Origin: Bradyrhizobium diversitatis | GTDB taxonomy: Bacteria; Pseudomonadota; Alphaproteobacteria; Rhizobiales; Xanthobacteraceae | Reading direction: 5' to 3' | Length of the DNA: 64,000 nt | Assembly: GCF_016031635.1 (NCBI RefSeq) | Contig: NZ_JACEGD010000004.1 | Coordinates: 186,001 to 250,000 of the forward strand | In this document: piece by piece, positions 19,049 to 27,977 of the stretch | Layout: each line of letters opens with the position of its first letter | Numbering within the stretch: the stretch's first letter is position 1 | Position numbers and translations under genes: made by a program | Notes under the pieces: model-generated | Database searches by the model: none | Told to the model about the DNA's origin: nothing | Seen by the model: only the letters and a program-made list of their open reading frames with translations

Positions 19049-19965
19049 GCACGATCGCGCTCCAGACATTGCCGTCCGGCGCCGATGCGGCGAAGCGGCT
19101 CGCGGCGCGGCTTGGGCTTGCCTGCGGCGAGATCGCCGTGCACCGCTTTCCGGACGGAGAACTGCGCGTTGCAGTCGCGCCGGCGAGCGACACCACGATC
19201 CTCTATGCCCCGCTCGATCAACCCAACGACAAGCTGATCACCCTGCTCTTCGCCGCGGAGGCCCTGCGACGTGGCGGCGCGAAGCGGCTCGTCCTGGTCG
19301 CGCCCTATCTCTGCTACATGCGGCAGGATGCTGCCTTTCATGCGGGCGAGGCCATCAGCCAGCGCGCCATGGGCAATCTGCTTGCAACGACCGTGGACCG
19401 CGTCGTCACCGTCGATGCGCATTTGCACCGCACTCCCGACATCAGGTCCGTGTTTCCTGGTATCGAAGCGGAGAACCTGTCCGCCATGCCGGCGATCGCG
19501 AAGGCGCTGGCGGCCGACAGCATCGATCCTGCGACCGTCGTGATCGGGCCCGACATGGAGTCCGAGCCCTGGGTGAGCGATGTCGCGAGCCGCTTGCGGT
19601 TGCAGCACACTGTGGCGCGCAAGACGCGCCACGGCGATCGCTCCGTCGCCGTCAGCTTTGCCGACCCTGCCCTGCTCTCGGGACGACCGGCGCTCATGGT
19701 GGACGACATCGTCTCCTCCGGGACGACGTTGACGGCCGCAGCGAAGGCGCTGAGAGCAATGGGGGCTACGGTCGTCGATGCGGTGGTGACGCACGCGCTG
19801 TTTCCACCCGCAATGATCGCCGCATTCACCGAGGCCGGCATACGGTCGATCCGTTCGACCGACAGCGTGCCGCATCCGACCAATGCGATCTCGCTCGACG
19901 AGATTCTCGCGGCCGCCTTGCGGTCCGAATCGGCCACGACACATCTTCCGGAGACGACGACATGA
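19045..19965 (+). CDS. Ribose-phosphate pyrophosphokinase-like protein
   Basis: The protein has 306 residues and starts at a GTG that overlaps the upstream TGA (GTGA). It has both phosphoribosyltransferase-fold halves of PRPP synthetases: [14 protein letters not shown] near the N-terminus, [18 protein letters not shown] as the ATP-binding flexible region, [10 protein letters not shown], and the PRPP loop [15 protein letters not shown]. The family makes PRPP from ribose 5-phosphate and ATP in the cytoplasm. The sequence diverges from housekeeping Prs and is ten or so residues shorter, and it sits next to a phosphorylase that would release ribose 1,5-bisphosphate or ribose 1-phosphate. A specialised salvage role is therefore likely. 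Confidence 0.88.
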   Translation: MSTIALQTLPSGADAAKRLAARLGLACGEIAVHRFPDGELRVAVAPASDTTILYAPLDQPNDKLITLLFAAEALRRGGAKRLVLVAPYLCYMRQDAAFHAGEAISQRAMGNLLATTVDRVVTVDAHLHRTPDIRSVFPGIEAENLSAMPAIAKALAADSIDPATVVIGPDMESEPWVSDVASRLRLQHTVARKTRHGDRSVAVSFADPALLSGRPALMVDDIVSSGTTLTAAAKALRAMGATVVDAVVTHALFPPAMIAAFTEAGIRSIRSTDSVPHPTNAISLDEILAAALRSESATTHLPETTT

Positions 19966-21557
19966 GCATCACCGTTCGATTTTGCGGCGCCGCCCGCACC
20001 GTGACCGGGTCGAGCTATCTGTTCCAGACCGCGACGGGCCGCTTCCTGGTCGATTGCGGGCTGTTCCAGGGCCAGAAGACGTTGAAGGAGCTCAACTACG
20101 GCGCCTTTCCGTTTCGCCCCGCCGATATCGATGCCGTGCTGCTCACACATGCTCACATCGACCACAGCGGATTGCTGCCGAAACTCGTGCGCGCGGGATT
20201 CGAGGGGCCGATCCTGGCAACGCGCGGCACGATCGATCTCTGCTCCTACATGCTGCCCGACGCCGGCAGCATCCAGGAATCGGAAGTCACGCAGCTCAAC
20301 CGGCGCAACGCCTCGCGCGGGCGCAAGGAGGTGCAGCCGATCTACACGCAGGCCGATGCGATCGCATCGCTGCAATCGTTTCGCCCGGTCGACTATGAAC
20401 GCTGGACCGACGTGATCCCGGGAGTCCGCGCGCGCTACTGGAACGCCGGCCATCTGCTCGGCTCCGCCTCGATCGAGCTCGAAATCGCCGAGCAAGGTTC
20501 GCCGCGTCCGCTGCGCGTGCTGCTCTCCGGCGACGTCGGACCGGAGGCCAAGCTGCTCCAGCCCGATCCCGAAGCGCCGACCGATTTCGATTACGTCATC
20601 TCGGAATCGACCTATGGCGACCGGGTACGCGAGGCCACGACACCCGCACTCCGCCGCAAGCACCTCGCCGCCGAGGTGCGCGACGCCGCGGCGGCCGGCG
20701 GCGCGCTGCTGATTCCCGCCTTTGCGGTCGAGCGCACCCAGGAGCTGATCGTCGATTTCGTCGACCTGATGGAGCATGGCGGGATTCCGACCGCACCGAT
20801 CTTCCTCGACTCGCCGCTCGCGATCCGCGCGACCGAAGTGTTCCGCCGGCATTCGGAGAGCCTCGACCCATCCGTCGACGCCACCCGCCTGCTCAACTCG
20901 CCGCATCTCAAATTCACCGAAACCGTGGACGAGAGCAAGGCGATCATGCGCCTGTCCGGATTCCACATCATCATCGCCGCGAGCGGCATGTGCGACGCCG
21001 GCCGCATCCGCCATCATCTGAAGCGCTGGCTGTGGAACCAGCGCGCGACCGTGCTTCTCGCCGGCTTCCAGGCCAACGGCACGCTCGGCCGCTTCCTCCA
21101 GAACGGGACCAAGGCCGTGCGGATCCAGGGCGAGGAGATCAAGGTCGCGGCCCGCATCCGCATGATCGACGAATATTCGGGCCATGCCGACGGGGCCGGC
21201 ATGGCCAGCTGGATCGCGGCGCGACGCCCGATCGCCCGCGGGCTGTTCCTGGTCCACGGCGAGGAAGGAGCGATTGCGGGGCTCGCCGAGCGCGTGGCCG
21301 AACGCATCATTCCCGCGGCCAAGGTCTACCAGCCGATGCTGGACGATATCTATGAGCTCGCCGCGCCCGAACCGCGCGTGCTCGACGTGGATCACCGACG
21401 GCGGCTCGCGCCGGAGGCCGTGACCCGTCTCGACTGGCACAACGAGATGTCCGAGCTCATGCTCGACATCAGCGATCGTGTCGCAGCCGCCGCCGACGAC
21501 CGCGCCCGCGGCGTCATCATCCGAAGGCTGCGCCGCGCGCTGCAGGAGAAGGCGTAA
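19962..21557 (+). CDS. Metallo-beta-lactamase fold beta-CASP RNA/DNA nuclease
   Basis: The protein has 531 residues and begins at an ATG overlapping the upstream TGA (ATGA). The metal-binding motifs are complete: THAHIDHSG (H63, H65, D67, H68), H164 in AGHLLGS, and D191 in SGDVG. The beta-CASP motifs are SESTYGDR, IPAFAVERTQEL and YSGHAD. The C-terminal ~60 residues after the RNA-specificity region are extra. The family comprises RNase J/CPSF-73-like exo- and endonucleases and is cytoplasmic. Within this operon it could feed nucleotides to the phosphorylase, but that link is inference. Confidence 0.92.
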   Translation: MSITVRFCGAARTVTGSSYLFQTATGRFLVDCGLFQGQKTLKELNYGAFPFRPADIDAVLLTHAHIDHSGLLPKLVRAGFEGPILATRGTIDLCSYMLPDAGSIQESEVTQLNRRNASRGRKEVQPIYTQADAIASLQSFRPVDYERWTDVIPGVRARYWNAGHLLGSASIELEIAEQGSPRPLRVLLSGDVGPEAKLLQPDPEAPTDFDYVISESTYGDRVREATTPALRRKHLAAEVRDAAAAGGALLIPAFAVERTQELIVDFVDLMEHGGIPTAPIFLDSPLAIRATEVFRRHSESLDPSVDATRLLNSPHLKFTETVDESKAIMRLSGFHIIIAASGMCDAGRIRHHLKRWLWNQRATVLLAGFQANGTLGRFLQNGTKAVRIQGEEIKVAARIRMIDEYSGHADGAGMASWIAARRPIARGLFLVHGEEGAIAGLAERVAERIIPAAKVYQPMLDDIYELAAPEPRVLDVDHRRRLAPEAVTRLDWHNEMSELMLDISDRVAAAADDRARGVIIRRLRRALQEKA

Positions 21558-21650
21558 TGGGCGATCGCCCGTCGCCTTCGGCATCAGCGTCACTCCAACC
21601 TCAGTCGTTGCGGGGAGCGGCGATAGCTCGCCAAGCGCATCGATCAATTC

Positions 21651-21797
21651 CGTCATCCTGAGGCGCGAGCGATGGGGCGCGGAGCGTCCCATCAGGAGCC
21701 TCGAAGGATACGCGGCCGAGATGCAGCCGCGCGCGGCAACAGCGGGGCCGTCGCCCTTCGAGACTCGCCGAAGAGGCGAGCGCCTCTGGGTGACGGA
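21651..21797. repeat. Dispersed-type intergenic repeat, outer ends CGTCATCCTGAGG / CTGGGTGACGG
   Basis: The element begins CGTCATCCTGAGG and ends CTCTGGGTGACGG, with inner CCTCGAAGGA and CCCTTCGAG segments that are also inverted. Such ends and internal symmetry are typical of short dispersed palindromic elements in alphaproteobacterial genomes. Copy number cannot be judged from one window. Confidence 0.5.
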
Positions 21798-21825
21798 GAT
21801 GGAATTGCGGGCGCTGCTCGAAATC

Positions 21826-21910
21826 GTCATTGCGAGGAACCCCTGCGGCGAAGCAATCCAGAATCCTTCCGTGGAGAGATTCTGGATTGCTTCGCTCCGC
21901 TCGCAATGAC
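21826..21910. repeat. Long inverted repeat: GTCATTGCGAG ... CTCGCAATGAC
   Basis: The left arm (21826 on) reads GTCATTGCGAGG and later GCGAAGCAATCCAGAATC; the right arm reads GATTCTGGATTGCTTCGC and ends CTCGCAATGAC at 21910. The inner arms of about 18 bases are exactly complementary and the outer 11 are too, with a few unpaired bases between. It could form a long hairpin in RNA. It looks like a dispersed element rather than a terminator of the nuclease gene 270 bases upstream. Confidence 0.7.
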
Positions 21911-22743
21911 GGAGTGTGGAGAGACGACGTCGCTCTAACGACTCGCATTTCATCCGGACATACCTTCGCGGCCTCGCGGCGTCTTTCGCCCGAGTCTTGC
22001 TGTCCGCTTTCGCCCTCCTCGAAAGCGAGGGCGCAAGGAAGGCCGGGCACCGGCAGGCACCCGAAGTCCCGTGTGCAATGAGAACGCGCACGGGGTGGAC
22101 GACAGGTGATGCCAGCATCCCGGCCTTCCCTGCGCGATGGTTTTAACGGCGTCCTTCGTGCTCTCCTTCGGGGAGCGATGCACTATTGCCCCCGTCGCCA
22201 TGCAGATGGCTGATGTGCGTGCCCGGTTGGGCCGTGAGCATCACCACATGACTTGACGCACAGACCCCGGGCGTCAGGACCACACGACTTCTCCGTCCGC
22301 GCACATCCTCGCTGGGCCCTCCACGGCTGGCGTGCGCTCACCGTCGAGACCATACGAAGACGCTGTCAGCGCCGTGTCGTATCGCGCCGATCGCTGCTCA
22401 CGGTTTCCCGCCCTGCAGCCAATCTTGCGCGCCGACGCCGTCGCGGCCACCGCATCCCGGCCCGCGTCCCGTGACGATTGCGAAACGCCCCTTGTGGCGG
22501 GCGGGATGTTTCGGGTCTTACGCCATATCCGAATTTCGGTCAATACGAATATCTTGCGGACCGCGATTGACCCAGCTTTGGCGTGTTTCGTCTGTCGGGC
22601 CACACAAGAGATCGTGGCCCGGGTGGAGCCAGCTCCCTATTTCCGTCAACTTTGACGGTCATTTGAGCCCTGATATTCTTCCACACGGCGTGGCTCGAAT
22701 GAGCATGCGATCGATCATTGAACAAAGCTATTTGAGGATGCGG

Positions 22744-23148
22744 ATGAGACGCACGACGTTCTTGGGCCTCGGCCTTGTGTGTGTCGGCCTCTGGGCACAG
22801 GATAGCGCGAGGGGGCAGGCTCCGGTGGCACCGCCGGTTTCGCTTGCTCCGATTGCATCGCCCCCACCTTCGAAGGCCAAGAATTCGCGGCCGAAGCGCG
22901 ATCCAGCCTTGGCGACGCCCGGCACGGATACTTCGACGCCTGTGATCGGCGCACTACCGCTCTCGCCGAATCCCGCTGCCGATTACGATGGCTTCACCGT
23001 CGGCAGCGAAGACCGCGACGCCTTGAGTCTGGTCGCGCCGCCCGCGAGGTCACGCGCAGCGAAGAACAGTTCCGCAGGGCAGGAATCGCTCGATCAGGAC
23101 GATGAGGCGCTGAGGCGAAAGCTGACGATTTGCAAGAACTGCAAATAG
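22744..23148 (+). CDS. Exported proline/alanine-rich hypothetical protein
   Basis: The product has 134 residues from the ATG at 22744, which has GAGG five bases further upstream than an alternative ATG at 22738. A signal peptide (MRRTTFLGLGLVCVGLWA with cleavage after about ARGQA) is followed by a low-complexity region rich in Pro, Ala and Ser. The end, KLTICKNCK, holds two cysteines in a CxxC arrangement. Function unknown; it probably works in the periplasm or outer envelope. It converges with the cytochrome gene 34 bases away. Confidence 0.6.
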   Translation: MRRTTFLGLGLVCVGLWAQDSARGQAPVAPPVSLAPIASPPPSKAKNSRPKRDPALATPGTDTSTPVIGALPLSPNPAADYDGFTVGSEDRDALSLVAPPARSRAAKNSSAGQESLDQDDEALRRKLTICKNCK

Positions 23149-23182
23149 GAGACTGGTCAGCCCGAGTGAGACAGCGAACGCA

Positions 23183-23815
23183 TCAATTCGGACAGGGTTG
23201 CCCGGCCGCTCCCCACATCGCCATGTCCTTGACGTGATCTTCGAAGGTGCCAGGCGGCGTCGAGCGGCCCGCTCCGGGCGCCCAGCCCCGCGGGATGAAG
23301 CCGTTCAAGGATGCATCGTGCCGCAAATGCCCGACGAGCCCGGCGGCGTCGCGGCCGCCATTGCGCTTGGGATCCTTCATCTGCGCGCATATCTCGGCAC
23401 CACTTTTGCCGAACCAGATGAAAGCTACCGGCGCGAGTTGCCAGTCGATACCGGCGCGCGGCGGTGACGGTGCCGGCTCGTTTGCCTGGGTGGAGGTCAT
23501 GTGACAGGTCGAGCACGGGATCGCCTCCGCGCCGATGCGGCTCTCGCCGCCATGGATGTTCATGCCATGCGGGCGCGGCTTGGTTTCGCCGGCCGGCGTC
23601 CAGATGGGTATGGCTTTGGCATCGACATGGCAGTTGGCACACCGGGAATGGGTCACGACGGCCTCGATCCGCTTCCAGGCTTCCAGTCCCTGGACGCGGC
23701 TGACACTGCCGGGCGGCAGCACGTCCTTTGCGGCCTCGTCCTTGGCCGCAACGATCCCGGTGAGCGCCGCGACGGCAGAAGCCGCGAAGACGACCGCAAT
23801 TAGAGATCTCCTCAT
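23183..23815 (-). CDS. Periplasmic dihaem cytochrome c, partner of the molybdenum hydroxylase
   Basis: The protein has 210 residues with a signal peptide at 1-24. Two haem-binding motifs are present: CANCH at 59-63 and CSTCH at 101-105. A second half (GWAPGAGRSTPPGTFEDHV) has no further motif. It starts eight bases after the stop of the large hydroxylase subunit gene on the same strand and is surely co-transcribed with it. As the hydroxylase carries a Tat signal, this cytochrome most likely takes its electrons in the periplasm. Its maturation would need the Ccm system encoded at 6.7-10.8 kb. Confidence 0.85.
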   Translation of the reverse strand: MRRSLIAVVFAASAVAALTGIVAAKDEAAKDVLPPGSVSRVQGLEAWKRIEAVVTHSRCANCHVDAKAIPIWTPAGETKPRPHGMNIHGGESRIGAEAIPCSTCHMTSTQANEPAPSPPRAGIDWQLAPVAFIWFGKSGAEICAQMKDPKRNGGRDAAGLVGHLRHDASLNGFIPRGWAPGAGRSTPPGTFEDHVKDMAMWGAAGQPCPN

Positions 23816-23823
23816 GGCTCGCC

Positions 23824-26079
23824 TCACACGAAATCGATGAACTTGTTGAAGGGCATTTCGCGGATGCGCTTTCCGGTGGCCGCGAAGATCGCATTGGCGA
23901 GCGCAGGCGCGGCCGGCGGAACCGGCGGCTCTCCGATGCCCCTCACCTTCGGATCGTTCTCCAGCCCGCGAACTTCGATGACCGGGCATTGATAGATCCG
24001 CATGGCTTCATGGTGGTTGTAATTGGTCTGCTGCACCGCGCCCTTGGCGTAGGTGAGCTCGCAGTTGATGGCGTGGCCGAGGCCCCAGACGACGCCGCCC
24101 TGCACCTGGCTCTCGAAATTGACGGGATCGACGACCTTGCCGACGTCGGCCGCGACCCAGACCTTGTCGATCCTGATGCCTCGGTCCGTGGCCGTCACCT
24201 CGACGACTTCAGCGGTCGGCGTGCCAAACGATTCCACGAAGGCAACGCCCCGTCCTCGGCCGTTGCCGAGCGGTCCCTTCCAGTCCGACATCTCCGCGAC
24301 GGTCTCCAGCACCTTGCGATAGTGCGGCACGGTGCACATCGCGATGCGCGCCTTCATGGGATCGAGACCGGCCGCGTGGATCAATTCGTTGATGAAGCTC
24401 TCCGTGAAGAAGCCCGATGTCGAGGCGCCGACCGAGCGCCACGTCGTGCTCGGCGACAACCCTTGCGCCTCGTAGCTGGTGGCCCGGAAATTGGGGATGT
24501 CGTAATAGACGTTCCATAGGCCGGCGGCCAATTGCCCGTCGGGATCCTTCGAGGGCGTGCCCGAACGCTCGAGCAGTCCCTTGAGCGGTGTCGTCGAGGC
24601 CAGTTGCAGATCGGCGGCGACGATCTTGCTCTTGTCGACGCTGCCGCGGTGCCGCGCAATGGCAATCTGCCGCGGAATATCCTGGAGGAAATCTTCTTCG
24701 CGCGAGAACACCAGCTTGATCGGCGTGCCCTTCATCTGGTTGGCGATCTCTGCGAGAACGCGGACGTTCTCGTACTCGAGGCGGTGACCAAAACTTCCGC
24801 CGGTCCACTGGTTGTGAAAGGTGATCTGTTCCGGCTTGAGGCCGATCGCGGTCGCCGCGACCCATTGCACGAAGCGCGGGCTCTGATGGCCAACCCATAT
24901 CTCCATGCCCTTGTCGGTGACGAGGCCGATCCCGTTCAGTGGCTCGAGCGGCTGATGCCCCACATAGGGTGCGCGATATTCGGCTTCGACGAGCTTGCCC
25001 GTCTTCAGGCCGGCGTCGATATCGCCGATCTTTCGCCACTCCTTGCCCAGAAATTCCGGCTTGAAAGAAGATTCCAGCACCTTCCAATGGTCGGCCTGCT
25101 CGGCGGGATAGACTGAAGGCGCCCACTCGCATGCGATGGCGTCGACCGCCTTCATCGCGTACCAGCTGTTCGTGGCGATCACCGCCACGCCGTTCTTGAT
25201 TTCGAGGATATTCCTGACACCCGGCATCGAGCGCGCCTTGCTGGCGTCGTATGATTTCAGCGGCTGCCCCTTGTTGGGGTTCAGCTTGACGGAGGCATAG
25301 AGCATGCCCTCCGTTTTCTGGTCGATGCCGAATTTCAGCTCGCCCATCACTTTCGAGCGGATGTCGAGCCGCATCATCGGCTTGCCGAGCATGCGCCATT
25401 TGGACGGATCGCGCGGCTGCGCATCGAGCACCGGCGGAATTTTCGACGCCTCCGCGGCGAGTGCGACATAGGCGATCTTGCTTCCGTTGGGCAGGATCAC
25501 ATGGCCTGATTGCGTGCGAAGGTCGGCCATCGCGACGCCCGAACGTTTGGCCGCTGCGGCCTTCAGCGTCTCTCGCGCGATCGCGCCGGCCACACGCAGC
25601 TTCTGATAGGTGTCCGGGATCGTGCTCGATCCACCGGTCATCTGCAGGCCGGACTCCCGAAGCCATTCGAGCGTCTTGGCGCGCGCTTCCTCGGCGGCGG
25701 GACTCTGGTCCGCGGCCACGAACGGTGCGAACTCGTCGGCGAAGCCCGTGTTGAAATAGGCGGGGCTAGGCTCTGCAAAGCGGATCTCGAACTGGCCGGG
25801 ATCGAGGTCCATCTCTTCGGCGATCATGATCGGCTGCACCGAGCCGACGCCCTGGCCGATGTCGGCATGCTGTGCGATCAGCGTGATCTTGTCCGGGCTG
25901 ATCTCGACCCAGGGATTGAACGTCACGGAATTCGGCCCGAGGCCGGCGGTCAAGGGATTGTCGCCGGCGGCCGGTGCGGCTGCTTCAGCACCGCAATAGG
26001 AGCCGAAGGCAATGCCGCCGGCCATCGCGGCGGAGCCGAAGATAAACGCGCGCCGCGAGAGGTCCTGCATATGGCCCAT
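23824..26079 (-). CDS. Molybdopterin-binding large subunit, isoquinoline 1-oxidoreductase-type hydroxylase
   Basis: The protein has 751 residues and starts at the ATG at 26079, which has GGAGAAG upstream. The N-terminus has a twin-arginine signal (SRRAFIFGSA), so the folded Mo enzyme is exported. Family motifs of the xanthine oxidase fold are seen: QHADIGQGVGS, WTGGSFGHR, and near the C-terminus VRGIGEPPVPPAAPALANA with the catalytic Glu of the GEP motif. These two-subunit enzymes have no FAD subunit and hand electrons to a cytochrome. They oxidise N-heteroaromatics or aldehydes; the substrate here is unknown. It follows the [2Fe-2S] subunit by one base. Confidence 0.92.
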   Translation of the reverse strand: MGHMQDLSRRAFIFGSAAMAGGIAFGSYCGAEAAAPAAGDNPLTAGLGPNSVTFNPWVEISPDKITLIAQHADIGQGVGSVQPIMIAEEMDLDPGQFEIRFAEPSPAYFNTGFADEFAPFVAADQSPAAEEARAKTLEWLRESGLQMTGGSSTIPDTYQKLRVAGAIARETLKAAAAKRSGVAMADLRTQSGHVILPNGSKIAYVALAAEASKIPPVLDAQPRDPSKWRMLGKPMMRLDIRSKVMGELKFGIDQKTEGMLYASVKLNPNKGQPLKSYDASKARSMPGVRNILEIKNGVAVIATNSWYAMKAVDAIACEWAPSVYPAEQADHWKVLESSFKPEFLGKEWRKIGDIDAGLKTGKLVEAEYRAPYVGHQPLEPLNGIGLVTDKGMEIWVGHQSPRFVQWVAATAIGLKPEQITFHNQWTGGSFGHRLEYENVRVLAEIANQMKGTPIKLVFSREEDFLQDIPRQIAIARHRGSVDKSKIVAADLQLASTTPLKGLLERSGTPSKDPDGQLAAGLWNVYYDIPNFRATSYEAQGLSPSTTWRSVGASTSGFFTESFINELIHAAGLDPMKARIAMCTVPHYRKVLETVAEMSDWKGPLGNGRGRGVAFVESFGTPTAEVVEVTATDRGIRIDKVWVAADVGKVVDPVNFESQVQGGVVWGLGHAINCELTYAKGAVQQTNYNHHEAMRIYQCPVIEVRGLENDPKVRGIGEPPVPPAAPALANAIFAATGKRIREMPFNKFIDFV

Positions 26080-26080
26080 A

Positions 26081-26545
26081 TCACTTCTCCGCCATTTTCT
26101 TGGCCGCGGCCGCATGGATCGCCGCGCGGATGCGCGGATAGGTGCCGCAGCGGCAGAGGTTTCCCGACATCACCTGATTGATCTGCTCGTCCGTCGGTTT
26201 GGGTATCTTCGTGAGCAGCGAGATCGCCTGCATGATCTGTCCGGTCTGGCAGTAGCCGCATTGCGGCACCTGATGCTCGATCCAGGCCTGCAAGACCGGG
26301 TGGTGATCCTTGTTGTCGAGGCCTTCGAGCGTGACGACCGATTTGCCCGCGACCTCGCCGATATGCGACTGGCAGGACCGCACCGCCTTGCCGTCGATGT
26401 GAACGGTGCAGGCGCCGCATTGCGCGACCCCGCAGCCATATTTGGCACTGGTGATGCCGAGCTCGTCGCGCAGCACCCACAGCAGGGGCATCTCGGGAAC
26501 GACGTCGACCTGGCGCTTGATCCCGTTCACCGTGAGTTCGATCAT
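26081..26545 (-). CDS. [2Fe-2S] small subunit of the molybdenum hydroxylase
   Basis: The protein has 154 residues. A plant-type ferredoxin domain binds the first cluster with C38, C43, C46 and C58 ([10 protein letters not shown]); a helical domain binds the second with C96, C99, C131 and C133 ([18 protein letters not shown]). It relays electrons from the Mo site to the cytochrome. It has no signal peptide of its own and is expected to be carried out by the Tat signal of the large subunit. It is the first gene of the three-gene operon. Confidence 0.95.
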   Translation of the reverse strand: MIELTVNGIKRQVDVVPEMPLLWVLRDELGITSAKYGCGVAQCGACTVHIDGKAVRSCQSHIGEVAGKSVVTLEGLDNKDHHPVLQAWIEHQVPQCGYCQTGQIMQAISLLTKIPKPTDEQINQVMSGNLCRCGTYPRIRAAIHAAAAKKMAEK

Positions 26546-26627
26546 GTCGGTCTATCCCCTCGCGTATCTGGTCGTCGTAACAGCACTGCACGATACAGGT
26601 TGAGCCGTATTCGCGAATCCTGCGGGA

Positions 26628-27563
26628 TCATGCGCAATCCCTGCGGAATGCCGTATCGTTGCGATCCGCATTCACAGCCGCCTGGCCGCAGCACAGTTCG
26701 CGATATTGCCCCGGCGTGAGACTTGCGGCCTTGCGGAATACGCGCGTGAAATTGGCCTGCGAGCCGAAACCGAACTCCAGGGCAATCTCGACCAGGGACA
26801 GGCGATCGCGTGCGAGCTCGTGCCGCGCAGCCTGGACGCGGCGATCGGTGACGTAGCGGTGCGGTGACAGTCCGGTTGCTTCACGAAACAACCGTGAGAA
26901 ATGATAGGGGCTGAGGCAGGCCTGCGCCGCCAGATCCTCGAGCCTGATGTCGCCGCCAAGAGAGGCCTCGATATAGTCCAGCACGCGCTGAAGACGCCGC
27001 GGCTCAAGCGACGGCGACCGTTCGGGCGCGCGCCAGCGCTCGATCGTATAATTTCCCAGAAGATGTGCCGCGAGCGCGACCTGGATCCCTTCGACGAACA
27101 GCGCGTCGGTCGGCTGGCGCGGGCGATGGAGCAGGTCGCGAAGCGGCGAACAGATGTGGAAGAGCACCTGGTCCGCCAGACCGTGGGCGTAGGCGATCTC
27201 GATCTTTGCCGGGTCGATATCGAAATCCGCGAGGGCACTGTGGTCGAGCAGCGCCGGCGGCAGATAGAGATGCAGACATTCCATCCGGTCGGAAAGCTCG
27301 AGATGGCTCTCCTGCGTCCCCACGGGCACGAGGTAGCTCATCCCCGGCCGCGCCAGGCTCTTCTGGACCTCACCGTTGCCGGCGCGGCACACCATCCCGC
27401 CCCCTGACAGCAGCATGACGAGCTCGGTGCAGATGGGAACGGGCGTTGCCTGACATCCCGCCTCGAACTTGCGATGCTCGATACTCAGTCCCGGCCAATC
27501 GCTGGCCGCCGCGAGCTTCTCGCTGTTCCTGTATTTCTGGTCTCCATGCGTCACGAGCGCCAT
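26628..27563 (-). CDS. AraC-family transcriptional regulator
   Basis: The product has 311 residues. Two adjacent ATGs lie at 27566 and 27563; the second has GGAGG at the better distance. The N-terminal ~180 residues form a cupin-like sensor region, and the C-terminal ~100 hold the two helix-turn-helices of AraC/XylS (LEDLAAQACLSPYHFSRLFR and LVEIALEFGFGSQANFTRVF). It lies 82 bases upstream of the hydroxylase operon on the same strand, so it may activate it. Confidence 0.9.
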   Translation of the reverse strand: MALVTHGDQKYRNSEKLAAASDWPGLSIEHRKFEAGCQATPVPICTELVMLLSGGGMVCRAGNGEVQKSLARPGMSYLVPVGTQESHLELSDRMECLHLYLPPALLDHSALADFDIDPAKIEIAYAHGLADQVLFHICSPLRDLLHRPRQPTDALFVEGIQVALAAHLLGNYTIERWRAPERSPSLEPRRLQRVLDYIEASLGGDIRLEDLAAQACLSPYHFSRLFREATGLSPHRYVTDRRVQAARHELARDRLSLVEIALEFGFGSQANFTRVFRKAASLTPGQYRELCCGQAAVNADRNDTAFRRDCA

Positions 27564-27566
27564 CAT

Positions 27567-27977
27567 GACCTCCGCTTCAGTTGCGGCGAATCCCGGCCCC
27601 GTATCGCGAACGAGCGATCATTCCATCCGGTGGTGAGTTGCAGCCCCGGTCGCTGCCACGCCGATGCGGATTTCTCACAAGGCGCAGTAGCGAAGTCCAG
27701 AGCCGGCGCGGTTAAAAGAGGTAAAAGGCAGCCAAAGCAAAGGCTTGAACGATACGCTCGATTGGCTCGAGCGGCTGACCCAGTCCCGATCAGCAAGATG
27801 CGTCGGTCATCGCGCAGGAATCGGAAATACCGCAATGGCCGGATGAGCCATTGATGCTCCATCGAACGGCAGTCCTGCCGGATCGATGTGACGAAGACCG
27901 AACGTGTGATCGTCGAGGTCGACGTTGCCGCGGTCGCCGACGATGGTCCCGTCCGTTACCAGCGAAGGATATGCAGC
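27567..27977. other. Intergenic region between divergent AraC and aldo/keto reductase genes
   Basis: About 410 bases. It separates the AraC gene (minus) from the aldo/keto reductase gene (plus) and must hold both promoters. I see no clear operator or gene; the long frames across it are unlikely translations. AAGGA just before 27978 is the ribosome binding site of the reductase. Confidence 0.5.

Larger units (their letters stand above)
21558..22743. other. Repeat-rich stretch without a convincing gene
   Basis: This is about 1.2 kb. It holds two inverted-repeat elements (21651-21797 and 21826-21910), then about 500 bases (roughly 21950-22480) of GC-rich sequence where every frame gives arginine/proline-rich, non-protein-like translation. 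The stretch resembles dispersed intergenic elements that I associate with Bradyrhizobium genomes, but this rests on memory of the pattern. The last ~100 bases should carry the promoter of the gene at 22744. Confidence 0.5.

Noticed and set aside
22253..22655. Small frames within the repeat-rich region
   Set aside because: No ribosome binding site, no family, and the codon pattern is that of palindromic non-coding DNA.
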